Assembly: GCF_010389155.1 (NCBI RefSeq) | Contig: NC_057768.1 | Coordinates: 6,074,501 to 6,138,500 of the forward strand | Direction: 5' to 3' | DNA: 64,000 bases | From: Erigeron canadensis | Taxonomy: Eukaryota > Streptophyta > Magnoliopsida > Asterales > Asteraceae | Notes under the pieces: generated by a model | Database searches by the model: none | What the model was told of the DNA's origin: nothing | What the model saw: only the letters and a program-made list of their open reading frames with translations | Translations under genes and position numbers: made by a program | Part shown: positions 12,378 to 25,185 of the stretch, in pieces | How positions within the stretch are numbered: position 1 is the stretch's first letter | How the letters are laid out: each line of letters opens with the position of its first letter

Positions 12378-15300
12378 TAATTAGACTATTAGATAAAAAA
12401 TTATTGATAATTTACGTATCAATGCAAAGAAGAACAAACCCCTTTTGTTTGTTTTAATATCTATCCACGTAACCTTGGAACTAACTCAATAGTATTAAGA
12501 TTAGATAGATGAGGTTAATTATTCACGTAAGGTAAAACAAATAATATAAAATTCTGACTTTTAGATCATGATACATAAAGATTTATAAAAGATAAAATAT
12601 ATATTAATATACAATGATTTTCAGTGTTAAAAAACCTATTATTTTATTAATCTCCGACAAATATATATGTAGGATTAGGATATGTTTGGCTACACTGCAC
12701 ATACAAATTACAAATTGAATGAAGACATTTGCAACAGCAAATGATAATTACGTACTCCAATACAATAAAATAATTATATGTTTGGAAGGATTCGAGCTCA
12801 GACTCTCGCAGAGTTTGTGTTTGCAATGTTTTTAAACATGGTCCCGACTTCGAACCGATCTTGAAGGCAGTTAATTTTGCGGTTCAACCGGTCCAACTGG
12901 TCAAAAAACCGGACCTACTTTTTATTTATTTAGAAAAATATAATATATTCGACCGTATTGTGTCTTGTAAAGTTGTTTGACATCCACTAAGCTGGTTGAT
13001 GACGTTTACCCTCGTTCGCAACCCCAACGCGATACCGCAAGACCATTAGTGACCTCCCCAATATCAAGTTCTAAATTTGCACCATTCACTTGCCAACGGC
13101 TCCTATCATACAAAACGACCAAATGAGACAAAACATAGTTCTTAATAGATGTAGAGGAGTCAAAGTGATTTCCAAAAATGTAAGGTTTGACTCTTGAAGA
13201 GTTGTAATAAATGAGTAATGATGTCTACAAAACAGACTTGCAGACTTGCAACATTCGTTCGAAATCCGACCACTTTTGGGGATCAACATTTTTGACTAAA
13301 TTTTATGCTAAATCAAAAGAAACTTTGTTCATATCAAATTTAAAGGACACATAAAGCGTTTCAAAAATGTAAGATTCATCTCTTAGACTCTTAGACATTC
13401 ATATAAAGGAGATGTGAGTTTTGGGAAATGAGTGAAATTTAGACCTAATAAATACTTTCATTCGCAAGCAATTTCGACAATCAAACGAACATAACAATAC
13501 ACCACTGACATTAGAGATGATACACACAAAAGAGTGACCCAAATGAAGATTTCGAAGCATAAATTATCCCTTAACTTGATTCACAAAACAAAGTTTTAAT
13601 TATTAGGTCACCGAGTCAAATAAATATCATCATCATTGACCTCATAAGATTATTTATATAACTAGATGTGAAACTCATTATCAATCTATAAAAATCATAA
13701 AATTGCCATCAATATCTGATAAAGTGATTATTTCTCATATTTTTAGGCGCGTTTTAATGCTTAAATAAGTTTATAAATGTGAACTTTTGGTAATTAATTA
13801 GATTTAATAATAACGCAGGTTCACATGAGGTGCGAACAAGTAAATGTCATATACCAACTCAACATGGATGCCAAAAGACTTTAAAAGACTCAAGAAATGT
13901 GAAACAGACGCGAAATGATAAAAAAAATCTGGAGCATCAGAGAAACAAGCGCCGCTCATCCTTTAGATGAGTGCCGCTGGTCCAATATAGCACACTACCA
14001 CTGGTAGTCATCACCAGCGCCACTGGTATCCCCGAAGCCAAAACCTACTTTCATCAATATAAATAGAAAATAATAAACCCTCAGAATTGAAAGAAACAAT
14101 TTTTCAGCCACCAGACGAAAAAAACAATTTTGGAGTTCCAAACACCTTTTGGTCTTCATTTTCAAACTAGACTTTCATTTTCTTTTACTTTTTACTGTTG
14201 GTAAACAATGTATTTCATCTTTTTAGACTATGTAATTTCATTAACAATGTCTGACTAGTAGGCTGAATACTTGTTTAAGTTGATGTGATGATGTAGAATG
14301 TTATTTATCTTATTTAATGTTAGATCTGTTGGATTGTGTTTACCGTTTATCATAGATCCATGGGTAAAAAGTTTTTCATATTGTATTTTGCTTTTTATCT
14401 TAGTGTATTAGTTTATTTTGATGATGTGTCCATAGTCATTCATTAGGATTAATATGCTTGAGATATAAAACATTAATCGGTTTAATTAGTTGTTAAAATT
14501 GATTCTACCCTAGGAAGCGACAAAACCAATACAATTAGAATTAGTTGAACATGATGTTTAACAATGTCAGATGCGATTTAGTGACATGGAAACATACACT
14601 ATGACCACTGGAGATAATTAATACACAGTGACGAGCTTAAGATTTGAGTATAGTTAAAGCCTTAAAGGTAAATCATAAACACAGACTTGAACAATAATGC
14701 TTAGCAGTGAATCTAGTGAGAATCCATCTATAAGGTATGCGTCTAGCAACAGCCCTACTAACTAGGTTTGGTGAATCTAACGAGATTTTGAACCATGAGA
14801 TAAGTTTTCCAACAGTTTAGCATAAGATATGCTAATAATTGTTATGATACATGTGATCGGATATGTCAAATAAGTATTTTTTTTAAATTTAATGTTTATT
14901 ATTTTTAATATCTAGACTAAACAGACTTCTCACTAGACCAAGTTGTTGCGACCTTCCTTTACTTTTATTGTTTTAAGTAGTTTAATTAATAAAACGTGAC
15001 AACCTTAACCATTAGAATTACACAGATTATTAGACTAGGTCTTGTAAGCGTTTATGCAAACAAACGATCATGTACTTACCACAACACTATCTACATTCGT
15101 TCGGGTCTACTTCCCGTAAAAGTGTTTAGTTTAAGGTATTTACTTGTATTATTTTTTATAAATTTACAACTTGTGTTTTTTTTTTAATATAGTTAAAACT
15201 TATTTTTCTCCCAAACAAACAAAAGACATCAATTATGATATTCATACCTGAAGGAATACCCAAAACACCAAATGATTGCAACATCGTTTACTCAGAAATT

Positions 15301-17166
15301 ATCGATTCTAACAATGTAGTTGATCAATCAAGGTATGAACAAATTGAAATTTACATTTATAATAATCATCATCATTAATAGTATTAGTAATAGTTATAGT
15401 AATTGTTCACATTATTTAAATATGTTAAGTGGCCATTTCTTTACACAAAGAAGGTTTTGAAGTTGAAGCAAAAAGGAAGTCACATACGGTCGACTATATG
15501 TTTAATGTTGTTATGATCAATGCAAGTGATAGAAGAAACATTAGAGAAACAAGACAATTTCCTTGTGTATATAAACCAACGCATACATTAGGCATAATGG
15601 AATGCGAGTCTCTTTGGAAGTAGGCACGCACATTAGAATAAGTGGTTAAGTATATCAGAATGTAACTTATTATATAACTAAATATATATAGTAGGAACAC
15701 ATTAAGGTTTTTGAATATTGTATGTTGACAATTTGATAAAAATATTTAAATTATGTAAATAATAAAAAAAAATTTTGCACGTTACATCTCATATGAATTG
15801 TCACGTATACAATATTATATGATTTGGACAATTTATTAAGTTGTCAACATAAAATGTCAAAAATCATTAAATTATTGCTCTTATAAATATTTTGTTATAA
15901 TTAATTAGATTTCAAAATAACTCCTAAAGTTTATGAAGAAGGTTGGCAATCGTCAAACACTCAAACTTGACACATCTGAAATCAAAATTGTTTTAGACTA
16001 CGTTACATAAGCTACACATATTATCACTTAGCTTGATCCTTTTCAGAATTTGAATATCATTTAAATTTCCCAACAGGCCATACCATTGGTAAACAGAAAA
16101 TTTAAGTTGTGTTCTCATGTTTCTACCCCAAAACACGATTTGAAACTAACAAACAAATCATGAATCGGACTCGATGATATGTGTTTCGAATATAAATTTC
16201 TTACATACCATGTCTCGTTCCAATTTCCATTCTCGGCCTTCCACCAAATTTTAGTACGTGTACTTTTTCATTGTACTTAAATATATCGATCATCTTCTTT
16301 GTTTGGCTGTTCATCCATGATATTCTTTCCTTTATCTTCGTGTTTGTTCTTATTTTGCTTCATAAGACAAATCCAGAATGTGTACGTGTCCCCTCTGCTT
16401 GCAATCATAGAAACTTGATTTCTTCATTTTTTTTTTGGAAAATGATCTTGTTGCTACTTCTTTAAAGCCATCCTTTCGAATCTCTTGTTGAGGCATTATA
16501 TTGTATATGTTACGCCTTCCTAGCTTCTAATTTGTGGTTCGACCTTAATCGTTTCTTCACCAAATTACTACCGGTCTACTACTGATCTGATCTTGTATAA
16601 TTAATTCAAACCAAATCTGTGGCTTGCAGCGCACCCTTTAATTGGGTTCTGATCACATTATGAAAGGGAGGGCAGTCCCTCTTAGGGAGAATCTAGCATG
16701 AAACTAGGTATGTCCTAGTACCTACCCTACTTCATAAAATTTTTAGAAGACATGTTGTAAGTTTTTCATTTTGACAATTTTTATGTTTCTGTCAACTTAA
16801 ATTAAATTACTGAGTACTGACCTACCGGCGTGCAATCCTGGATTCGTCTAACAATCAACACAATCCCACAGTCTGAGTATACATATAACTACTGTATATG
16901 CAAACGGAACAGAAGTATATACAGAAAATAAAAGTAGGTACATAGATTGTGATTACATGATTTTAGACTGCATACATAGAATATATAACACAAATCGGTT
17001 CAGCCTGAGGGGTGTGCTGGTTTATTAATCAACACATTGTTTCCTATTAAACTGATTATTAACAGACCTTCTTGGGTCTTTATTTTGACTCAATTTGTTG
17101 ACCTATGGCCCAAGTTTTTGACCCAAATAAATTGTAAGCGTAATTTTTACAGAAACATACTTCATA
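12378..17166. other. Intergenic DNA with decayed repeat fragments
   Basis: I see no full gene. There is a repeat-like GGTTCAACCGGTCC block near 12880-12915. At 13940-14260 there is an LTR-like stretch: a GC-richer head (GCGCCGCT, CACTGGTAG), CAATATAAATAG as a TATA candidate at about 14056, and a leader-like tail. An exon-like opening at about 15234-15332 (begins MIFIPEGIPKTP and ends before GGTATGAAC) has no partner exons that I can identify. The rest is AT-rich with stops in all frames. Confidence 0.35.
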
Positions 17167-17317
17167 TTACAGGTTTTGAAATAATTTCCAACATTTAGGA
17201 ATCTGCCATATCAATTAGCTGATCAACAACACTTGTATCTGCTAGTTTGCTTATACCGATCAGTCTCATCAAGCTGTCTATGGCGCAGACTGTTTGCCCC
17301 GTGAACTCTGTCCGGAC
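17167..17317 (-). other. Possible terminal exon of an unidentified gene
   Basis: On the minus strand a splice-acceptor-like ATATGCAG is followed by 50 open codons with normal protein composition (for example TGQTVCAIDSLMRLIGI) and a TAA at 17169-17167. No upstream exon was found nearby: the DNA to its right is retrotransposon A. It may be the stranded last exon of a gene broken or stretched by the retrotransposon cluster, or a chance opening. Confidence 0.25.
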
Positions 17318-17363
17318 CTGCATATGATTCAATTTCAATAAGGCAATAAGCAATTCATTAGGC

Positions 17364-17491
17364 TATATATTCCACTTCTCCTTCTTTTACGTTCATTTCT
17401 TTCTCTCAAAACTTCCAAAATCTCTCAAATCTTTTATATTCTCTCAAAACATTCATATTCTAATCTTCTCTCATCTTTACTCTCATCTAAA
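17364..17491 (+). promoter_or_regulatory. Candidate internal promoter and leader of ORF3 in element A
   Basis: A TATATATT box at about 17364 is followed by a CT-rich leader (TTCTTTCTCTCAAAAC) up to ATG 17492. Elements B and C have the same arrangement at the same distance. Confidence 0.45.
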
Positions 17492-20400
17492 ATGGCTTCT
17501 TCATCTGAGAATGTTCCTGAATAACAAAATCTCTCATATCTCAACTCAAAAGTATATGATAATGAAGGCATTTGTTCCTCTAATCAAGTGTCCTTCCAAG
17601 CTTCTAAACTGGTCATCAAGGCCAACAACTATCTGGGATCTGAAGAGATCCCATCTAAAACCAAAGGATACTTCTTAATGCTTGATTTCATCATGGGATG
17701 TCCTGCCAGAAAGGCTATCTATAGTGATCCAAAGGAAATGTGTGTCCACCTCCTAAGGGAGTTTTGGTGGACATGTGATTATAAGGTTGCCAGTAGCACC
17801 ATCACTGGCACTGTAATGAAAGGAGAACACACTATCTCCATCTCAGTAGACTCACTGAGAGATGCTCTTGGTTTTCCCAAACAATCGGAAGAGCATCCAT
17901 ATGTGGAGTTGGTCCCCATTGGAGTATGGAAGGAATGGTTGTTAACCATTGGGTATGGGACCAACATGGAACCAGCACAACCGGTGCCCATCAACCCTTA
18001 GAAGAAGTATCTACCAGGAGTATGGAGGCTGTTGTTCACCCATGTAATCCAGTGTCTTGGTGGCAACAGTGGCTTTTTTGATCAAGCCACTGCTGCCCAA
18101 ATGCAAACGATATATGCGCTGGCGAATGGTCGCAATATTGACTTTGCCAGCGTAATTTTTGAAGACCTGAAGGGGAAGGTCACAATAAAGAACAGATCAA
18201 GCTCAGTGCCCTTTGCACGTTTTCTCTCATTGATCTTCAGAAGGGAGCTGAAAGAAAAGTATCTCCCTGAAGGTGCTCAATTCATCCTCTCTCCAAGGGT
18301 CGCAAGCTCTGTTTATAAGATTCCTGCTTGCGACCTAGAGCAGTTTGATTCAAAGTATGCTGTGCTCACTCCAACAATGAAGCAGGTACTATACTCTGTA
18401 TATCCTAATATTTACAAACCTAACCCTGCTGGAGCTGGTATGCTGATAATCCCCCCAGCAACCTCCAAAGCTCCCAAGAAACCAAGAAAAAACTATCAAC
18501 TTCTTCCACTTCACCTCCTGCTAAACAGCAGCAGCGAGTACCAAAGGGCCAAACTTCTAAGGTTAGGAAGTCCTCACTGCCCAAGGACAATAGAGACCCA
18601 GCCAGCCCATCAGCAGTCTCAAAAAAGGCTGCTGACGAGAAAAAGGGTAACCGCAAGCAGCCACCTCAATCTTCTGTAGGCGAGGTTGGTGAAGATCAAG
18701 GGCCACCCCAGCCCATTAGAGTTAAGTCAACCCCACAAATACTTCCCTCTTCTTCTTCTCAACCCTCTGAGTCGCTGTCAGCAGCCAAATCACAGGTGAT
18801 GCTAGAGACAACATATTCTACGGCAGATGATGCATTAGTGACACAACACACTGATGCTGAGGCACCCGGTTCCCTACCCCTTTAAATTTTTCAGTGGAGG
18901 AAAGGATGGGTGTTGAATTTGAAAGTGTTAAGGAGATTACACAACTTGAGAATGTAAATGAAGGAGTTGGTGCTGATGTTGGTATTGATGATGAGAGTGA
19001 CTTGGAGTTAGATGACTTCATGGCTGATGAATTCCAGCTGGATTTCTCCAACCAGGCTAATGAACAAGAAGCAAGTGATATGGAGGATACTGCTGAGGAG
19101 ACTGCTGCTGATGATATTGCAGCAGTCATGGAAATTCCTGAAGAGGCTGCTGCTGATAATAATGCAGCAGTCCTTACTGAATATTATGAAGACGCTACTG
19201 TAATTGTTGAACCTGCTGGTGAAGTTGTACCAGCAGTGTTTGTTGAACAAGCAGATGTGCAAGCAATGGGCATGCCCTCTTTTGGCATGCCTTCCTCCTT
19301 TTCAAGTATTTTTGGATGCACATCTGCTGGCAAGCCTGTCACTGAACCTCAAGTTGCTAAAGAATTGGGTATCTCCTACTCTACCAATTAATCTGACAGG
19401 CTGGCCAGGGTGGAGGACCAGCTCAATGATCTCACTAGTACTGCCAAACTAGTAATTGAAATTAAAAATCATGAAGATGACAAACTGGTGACGACATTGG
19501 AAAGCTGGTACAAAAAGCAAGAAGAGATCACTGCCAGCATCATGAACATAAAAGACAAGTCCACTTCAATGGCTGCTGATCTAGAAAAGCTGCGCACATA
19601 CTCCACTATTCTAAAAAGAGATCAGCAGGCCATTAGAGGTTCCTCTCGATCGATGTGCAAGATTGGAAACAACACACGTCTACTGGCAAGGAAAGCTTCC
19701 AGCAGCAGTGACTCTGCTGCTGTTGAGATAAAGAAGGTTGCTGAACTGGTCTCTCTTCTCACCACCCAGGTTGAGAGCAACACCAAGGCTATCATTGCCT
19801 TGGAAACTACAATGGCCAGTCTTCCTCCTCCTCAAGTCTCATTTACTGAGGAAGATCGTAAGTGCCAACAAAAGTTGGAGACTGAAGTTGGGGATATCAA
19901 GAAGATGTTGTCCCAACTTCTTAATCAGCAGGCAGCTCCAACAACATCAGTGGAGGTTGTAATTAATGATACAACCTCCAAGGGGGAGAAAGTTGATGCT
20001 GAGATCATGGACCTTGTCTCTAAGGCAGTTAATAAGGCAGTCAGTAACATATATGAAGAATCTGCTGCTAAGGTCCTTGATGAAGAAACTACTGCTGCAG
20101 CCATCGGAACTACAAATGAAGATTTAGCAATGGTGGCTGTAGAAAATATTGATGAAGCTCCCCCTGCTGGTGCTGAGGGGGAGACCACAATAATAGAAGC
20201 TGCTGATGTTCCCCCGGCTGGTGTTGAGGGGGAGACAGTTGAAAGTGCAAATGCTGAGGGGGAGCAACAATTAATAGTTTCTGAAGCTCCCCGTAATGAG
20301 AACATTCATGAAGAGGAAGAGGAAATGAGTCCTCGTGCAGTCAGAGCAGCTTGGGAAGCTGGGTTTGCACAAGAAATGGCTAGGGACAGATCCAAGGAAG

Positions 20401-21508
20401 TGCTTAATATTTTCCATCCTAGCTTCCTTGGAAATGCTGAAGTCTCTAAAATAACTGCAGCACAAAGAAAGCAGCTGACTGATGCTGGCTTTTTCAAAAG
20501 ACCTTCCTCGTCTTTGGCTGCTCAAAATGTATCCATCACATCCCCAGCAGGTAATCAATTCCAAATCATTGATATCCTGTCTCTTACTGCTGAGGGAAGA
20601 ACTCAAGAAGAGGCCCTAGAGGAGTTGGACAGGCTGAAAGCAAACAAAGAGAATGAAAAGAAAAATTTAGAATATATCAAACAGCTGGCCCTCTTAGAGA
20701 AAGATGAGATGGATGGAGAACAGAGAATGCTACTAACCATTGGTGGGCCTGAAGCTCTCTACAGGCGGAAGCAAGCTAATGTAGAGTAGCAACTTAAAGA
20801 ATTATGAACGAAAGGAAGAGACCCCAAAGAGTAACTGCTGTGGAGGCTCACAGAGCAGCTATGGGAACTAAAATCAATATGAAAATCTTGAGGCAAGGGA
20901 GCAATGCACCAACACGAATTGAAGATGTGAAGCTCACCAACTTAGGAGCTTCAGAATGGTTTGAAGTATATATGCCGATAAAGGACAAAAAGGCTGCCAG
21001 CTATGAACACCTTCAGAGAATGCTGAAAGACTATTTTGATAGGGCTCTGAGGTTCGAAACAAAGTTTAAGGCAGACCTTTCAATGCTGAGGGCTATCTTT
21101 GGGTCTCCAGTTGCTGTCTCTTCCTCAGCAGGCAAGCATGCACAAAAAAGGAAGCAAACCATGCAACCCTTGCCTGCTGACCTTCTTCCTATCTCTAGCG
21201 ATGCTGGATTGAATTTGAGACTTCCTCCCAGGTGTTTCTTTGAAGAAGGGAGAATTCTTGAAAATCCTGCTGGCATATTCTTCCAAAACTTTCGAAATGA
21301 TCAACTATTCTTTAGGCTGACAGAGATTGAACAAGCATCTACTGGTTTTATGATCAGCATCAGAAAAAGATTCTCTAAAATGATAAGTGCTAGATCAGTC
21401 ATCAACAAGATTGATGAAGAACTGATGAAGCCAGCAAGAAGAGAAGATCCAGTGCTGAGGATTGCCAAGCAGGAGGACGCTTGGGAGATTGAAGCTGCTA
21501 ATCTTTAG
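17492..21508 (+). pseudogene. ORF3 (post-pol) protein of element A, broken
   Basis: The frame starts at ATG 17492 (MASSSENVPE) and ends with TAG at 21506. The full-length form would be about 1300 residues. N-terminal domain (about 17590-18420): HLLREFWWTCDY, ITGTV, ISVDSLRDALGF, LLFTHVIQCLGGNSGFFDQ, IDFASVIFEDL and PFARFLSLIFRREL. The middle is acidic and helical, with three PAG(A/V)EGE-type repeats near 20160-20270. The C-terminal domain (about 21190-21400) has LNLRLPPRCFFEEG and NDQLFFRLTEIEQASTGF. Lesions: an in-frame TAA at about 17522, TAG at 17999, a frameshift near 18490, a break near 18885, TAA at 19389, and a frameshift near 20790. It occupies the position of the Sirevirus env-like gene, but I see no signal peptide or membrane segment. 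Function unknown. Confidence 0.8.
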
Positions 21509-21629
21509 ATGTCTTACTTTGTAAAAAGCTTTATGCTTCAGCTTGTAATATTCTTTGATGACATAAAAGACATCTTTCTTCCATACTTCATTTTTTTAAG
21601 ACTTTTCTACTCAGCAAGTCTCCTCAGCG

Positions 21630-21642
21630 AATAGGGGGAGAT
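21630..21642 (+). other. Polypurine tract of element A
   Basis: AATAGGGGGAGAT sits directly before the TG of the 3' LTR and is the plus-strand priming site expected for an LTR element. Confidence 0.85.
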
Positions 21643-22288
21643 TGTTAAGTCTTGGATTTGCTGACAAGACTCGCTCGCTGACGTATGTCGTCAGCAAGTG
21701 TTCAGCGAGTCCAGTGACGCTCTTCAGCGGGTTGGATGCTGCCCAAATGTTTGTCATGGCGGGAAGTTTTTCAAATCATATGAAGACAAGAGTCACATGG
21801 TGGTTCTTCCAACTGTAACATACCTCATATTACTAAGGTACAGTTGGGACCAATTCAAGGGTTCTCTCTCATACCAGATTTGGTAAAGAAGACAAGGGCT
21901 CCTGCATGAAAGTACAAGGAGCCAATGGGATGTCGACAACCACCATCTATCACCATCAAAGGAAGGCTGTGCTGCCCTAATTCTCCCTCAATATAAAGCA
22001 ACGCAACCGCATTGTATCAAGTGTGTTAGTCACCTTCAAAGTGTGTGTCACTTGTAATTGTTCAAGTTTATAGTGTGTCTAGACTTAGCAATTACCTTGT
22101 TCTTTTGTATTCTTGTAAGTCAAGTTTGTAAGATCGACCATGTATTCATCGTTTAATCAATGATACATATGATTATACTTGCATTGATTTATTACAATTG
22201 AGATTGTCATTGTTCTTGTTGTTTATCTTCTTATTTACTTTCTTGTCTAGCCTAAATATAACACAAGTTGTGCATTCGTGGACTGTCA
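21643..22288 (+). repeat. 3' LTR of element A
   Basis: 646 bp, TGTTAAGTCTTGG..GGACTGTCA. It has a TATA-like TATAAAG at about 21992. The U3 tip carries TCGCTG/CAGCGA words (21672-21710). It matches the minus-strand LTR of element E across its length. The right boundary is inferred from the TG..CA rule and from alignment to E. Confidence 0.85.
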
Positions 22289-22674
22289 AACTTTGATTAT
22301 CGGTTTGATTTAACCCCAATTTATTTCAAACTCACGAATCATGTATGAAACATATTCAAATTTCTTTAAGATACAATCTATATAGCTACTGTATATCGTA
22401 CGGGTATTAAAACTAATATATATATATATAATCACTTATTAATATGGAAAACTTCATGCATGAACCTTTTCCTTTGTAATAGACATGAAAGTTTAAATTT
22501 ATATATTAGATCACATATGTTAATTTATTTTTTTAACATGTAAAGTTACATATAACTTAATATATTGTTATATAAATGAATTCATTAAGATAAATTATTC
22601 ATATATAAACATATTAATTATATAATATAAAATTTTATCGTTCTCTCTGTTCTCGTAAAACAAAGGGCCGGTTA
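22289..22674. other. AT-rich spacer between elements A and C
   Basis: It contains a short TATATA microsatellite near 22415 and no gene or terminal repeat that I can support. Confidence 0.5.
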
Positions 22675-22837
22675 GGTCTTGTTTCTTTTTTAATTAATGA
22701 ACTTAATAGTTAAGAACTTAATCATTCAGTCAAATTTTATGTTTCTTTTTTGACTTAATAAACAAAAATAACCGTCAATTATTTTTATTTTACTTAATAC
22801 ATACAGACATTTTTTATGCATTCAGACACTTAATATT

Positions 22838-23497
22838 GTTGAGTCATGGATTCGCTGAGAGACTCAGCGAGTGACTCGTTCAGCGAGCTCTCAGCGAGTG
22901 CATGCATCTGCAAGCATAATCTATCTTCAAAGTCTAAAGGATATGTTCGATGACTCATCGTCCAGTATTTGTAAGTCAAATATGAGCGGGAATTTGAAGA
23001 ATAGAAGGATGGTCCCAAGGACACGTGTTGCAAGATCAAGATGAAGCCATGTGACCTTGTACTATTTCTGTGCAATGGAGTTTCTCTTTCATACCGTTTT
23101 TGGAAACAAACAAGATGAAGGAAAGAGACCTCTGCAGATCTGAATGATCCACCAATAAATAGTTGACAACCTTCATGTGTCAACATCTACTAGGGTTGTC
23201 ATGTGATTCCTTCTCTTCCTATAAAAGGAATCACTTGACCTAGCCACCATCTTGTTGGTGTGTTCCACAGTCTTTACTTTATTCTCTTTGCTTATTTGTT
23301 AAGTTTTTGTGTGTTCAAAAACTTAATGAATCTTTTCTGTTTATTGTTGTTGTAAAACAACCATCTATGTTTTCATCGTTTAGTTTGAAATACATATAAC
23401 TAAACTAATTCTTTACTACTCGTCTTTAATCTTGTTATTTCATATTTGTGATTTAAGTTAGTAAATCAAACACAAGAAGTGCATTCGAGGACCATCA
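22838..23497 (+). repeat. 5' LTR of element C
   Basis: 660 bp, TGTTGAGTCATGG..GGACCATCA. The first 60 bp hold four CAGCGA/TCGCTG words. A TATAAAAGG promoter box lies at about 23220. Confidence 0.92.
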
Positions 23498-23499
23498 AG

Positions 23500-23512
23500 T
23501 GGTATCAGAGCC
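23500..23512 (+). other. Primer binding site of element C
   Basis: TGGTATCAGAGCC lies two bases after the 5' LTR. It is complementary to the 3' end of initiator tRNA-Met, the usual copia primer. Confidence 0.92.
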
Positions 23513-23610
23513 ACTGTTCCTAAATCATTGGAACAAGATCTGTTTGCCTCTTGTGTTTACATTATTTTCTTTACTGTTTAAATCTTAAACCTTTTTTTTC
23601 TTTCTTAAAG

Positions 23611-25185
23611 ATGTCGTTTGTACCCACTCTGGTTAACACGCGTGACTTTGGTTACGTCTCTATTCCTCCAAAATTTGAGCCAAAAGACTTTGGCTCATGG
23701 AAGGAACGAATGTTACTACACATAGTGGGTGTAGAACCATACCTTATGACCATCTTAAATGAAGGTCCTTACATACCCATGTATGTCCAAAGGACACCAG
23801 GTGCTACACCTGATGCTCCTGAAATTGTGACTGATCTGGTAAAGCCAGAAGTCCAATGGACTGAAGAAGAGCGAAAGCTCGTCAATCTTGATTCAAGATT
23901 GAAAAATATGATCATCACCACTCTTCCCACTGAGGTGATGAAACTAGTCATTAAATTCCCCACTTCAAAAGAAGTTTGGGAAAGACTAGTGAGCACTTAT
24001 GAAGGGTCAGCTGACTTGATTAAAACCAAGAAAATTGACCTAAAACGTGCCTACGAAAATTTCTTTTCTCTTCCTGATGAAAGTCTCGAGGGCACATATA
24101 CCCGGTTCAAAGGGTTGCTCAATGACATGACAAATGTTGGTATTACCCATGACAATTTCAAGGTATGCCACAAGTTCATCGACTCTCTTCCCCTTAAATG
24201 GCAGAATTTAAGACAAATCCTCCGTACCACTAAAAAGATTCAAGAACTGGATCTTGAGGAATTGTTTGGCACTCTTCAATTTGAAGAGAAAGCCTTGGCT
24301 CAAAATATTAGAGCCTCTGCAGAATCTAGGAGACATGCTGGCTCCTCTTCCGCAGCTAGCACTTCTGCAAATCCTTTAACTGACCCTCTTGCTCTCATCT
24401 CTACTGAGCCCATCTACCCCAATGATGGTGCCAGCACCTCTACTCTTCCAGCATCCATTCAAGCTCTTGTTGATGAGCTTGATGCTGAAGAGAAACAAGA
24501 AATGTTCAGTGATTTTGTGGAATTTGCCCTAATCGCTGGAAAGAAATACTCTAGAAAATGGAACAACCGTAAGTCGGTTGCTCCATATAAGCCTCCTGTG
24601 GATAAATCACAGGAAGAATGCTGGAAATGTGGCAGAAAAGGCCATTATCAAAAGGAGTGTAGGGTTTCTATCCCAACTCCTACTGCTCCTAAAACTAACT
24701 CATCTAAATCTGCTGATGAATACAGGAACAAGTATTATCAGCTCAAAGCCAAAATGGCTGAAACTGAAGAAGCCAAAACACCAGGCAAAGGTCTGGTTGC
24801 TGAAGAGCATGATTGGGCTGATTCAGATGACCCTGATAATGAGGAGTATGTTGACACCATGTGTCTCATGGCTCTGGCTGATAGTGATGCGCTGACAAAA
24901 GACCAAGTCTCAACAAGTCAGTGGGTCAACGTCACTGTCAAAAAGGTACATGCTCTTCTCTCATCTGCTGACGAGGACAAGACCAAAATTCTTGAATCCT
25001 TGTCATGTTATCTTCAATTCGTAGAAACTCTGCGCGCTGAAGCTCACTCAAAACTACTTTTAGTAAGTTCTGAATTGAGTGAAAAATCTGAAAAACTCAA
25101 CAGACTAAAGAATGTTCATGTAGAACTTCAGTCACATGAGTTGCTGACACAAAAACTTCAGCTTGAGAATGAAAAACTTAAGCTT
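23611..25185 (+). CDS. gag of element C, N-terminal part (cut by element B)
   Basis: The frame starts at ATG 23611 (MSFVPTLVNTRDFGYV) and is open for 525 codons until element B begins. Order: N-terminal gag region (FGSWKERMLLHI), UBN2-type retrotransposon gag domain (about residues 100-230, SKEVWERLVSTYEGS and SLPDESLEGTYTRFKGLL), and a first CCHC zinc knuckle at 24619-24660 (CWKCGRKGHYQKEC). A coiled-coil-like Glu/Lys/Leu tail at 25060-25185 follows. The role is RNA binding and particle assembly. The reading continues in related sequence at 37751, so before B jumped in this was one frame. This part carries no internal stop. Confidence 0.9.

Larger units (their letters stand above)
17360..22288 (+). 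mobile_element. Element A: 5'-truncated Sirevirus-like copia element
   Basis: The fragment contains ORF3, a polypurine tract and the 3' LTR, but no 5' LTR, gag or pol. Similarity to the matching region of element C begins just at a TATA-like box near 17364. The extended purine-tract context (CTCCTCAGCGAATAGGGGGA) is shared with C, so the two families are related. The 3' LTR differs from the LTR of element E by roughly a tenth of sites by eye, so A is an older copy. Confidence 0.85.

Noticed and set aside
21672..21710. CRISPR-like or satellite array from repeated TCGCTG words
   Set aside because: Words are dispersed without fixed spacing; this is plant nuclear DNA.
22830..23186. Minus-strand open frame of 118 codons, repeated at 50038-50406
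   Set aside because: It is antisense to the element C LTR and present in both LTR copies; no independent coding evidence.
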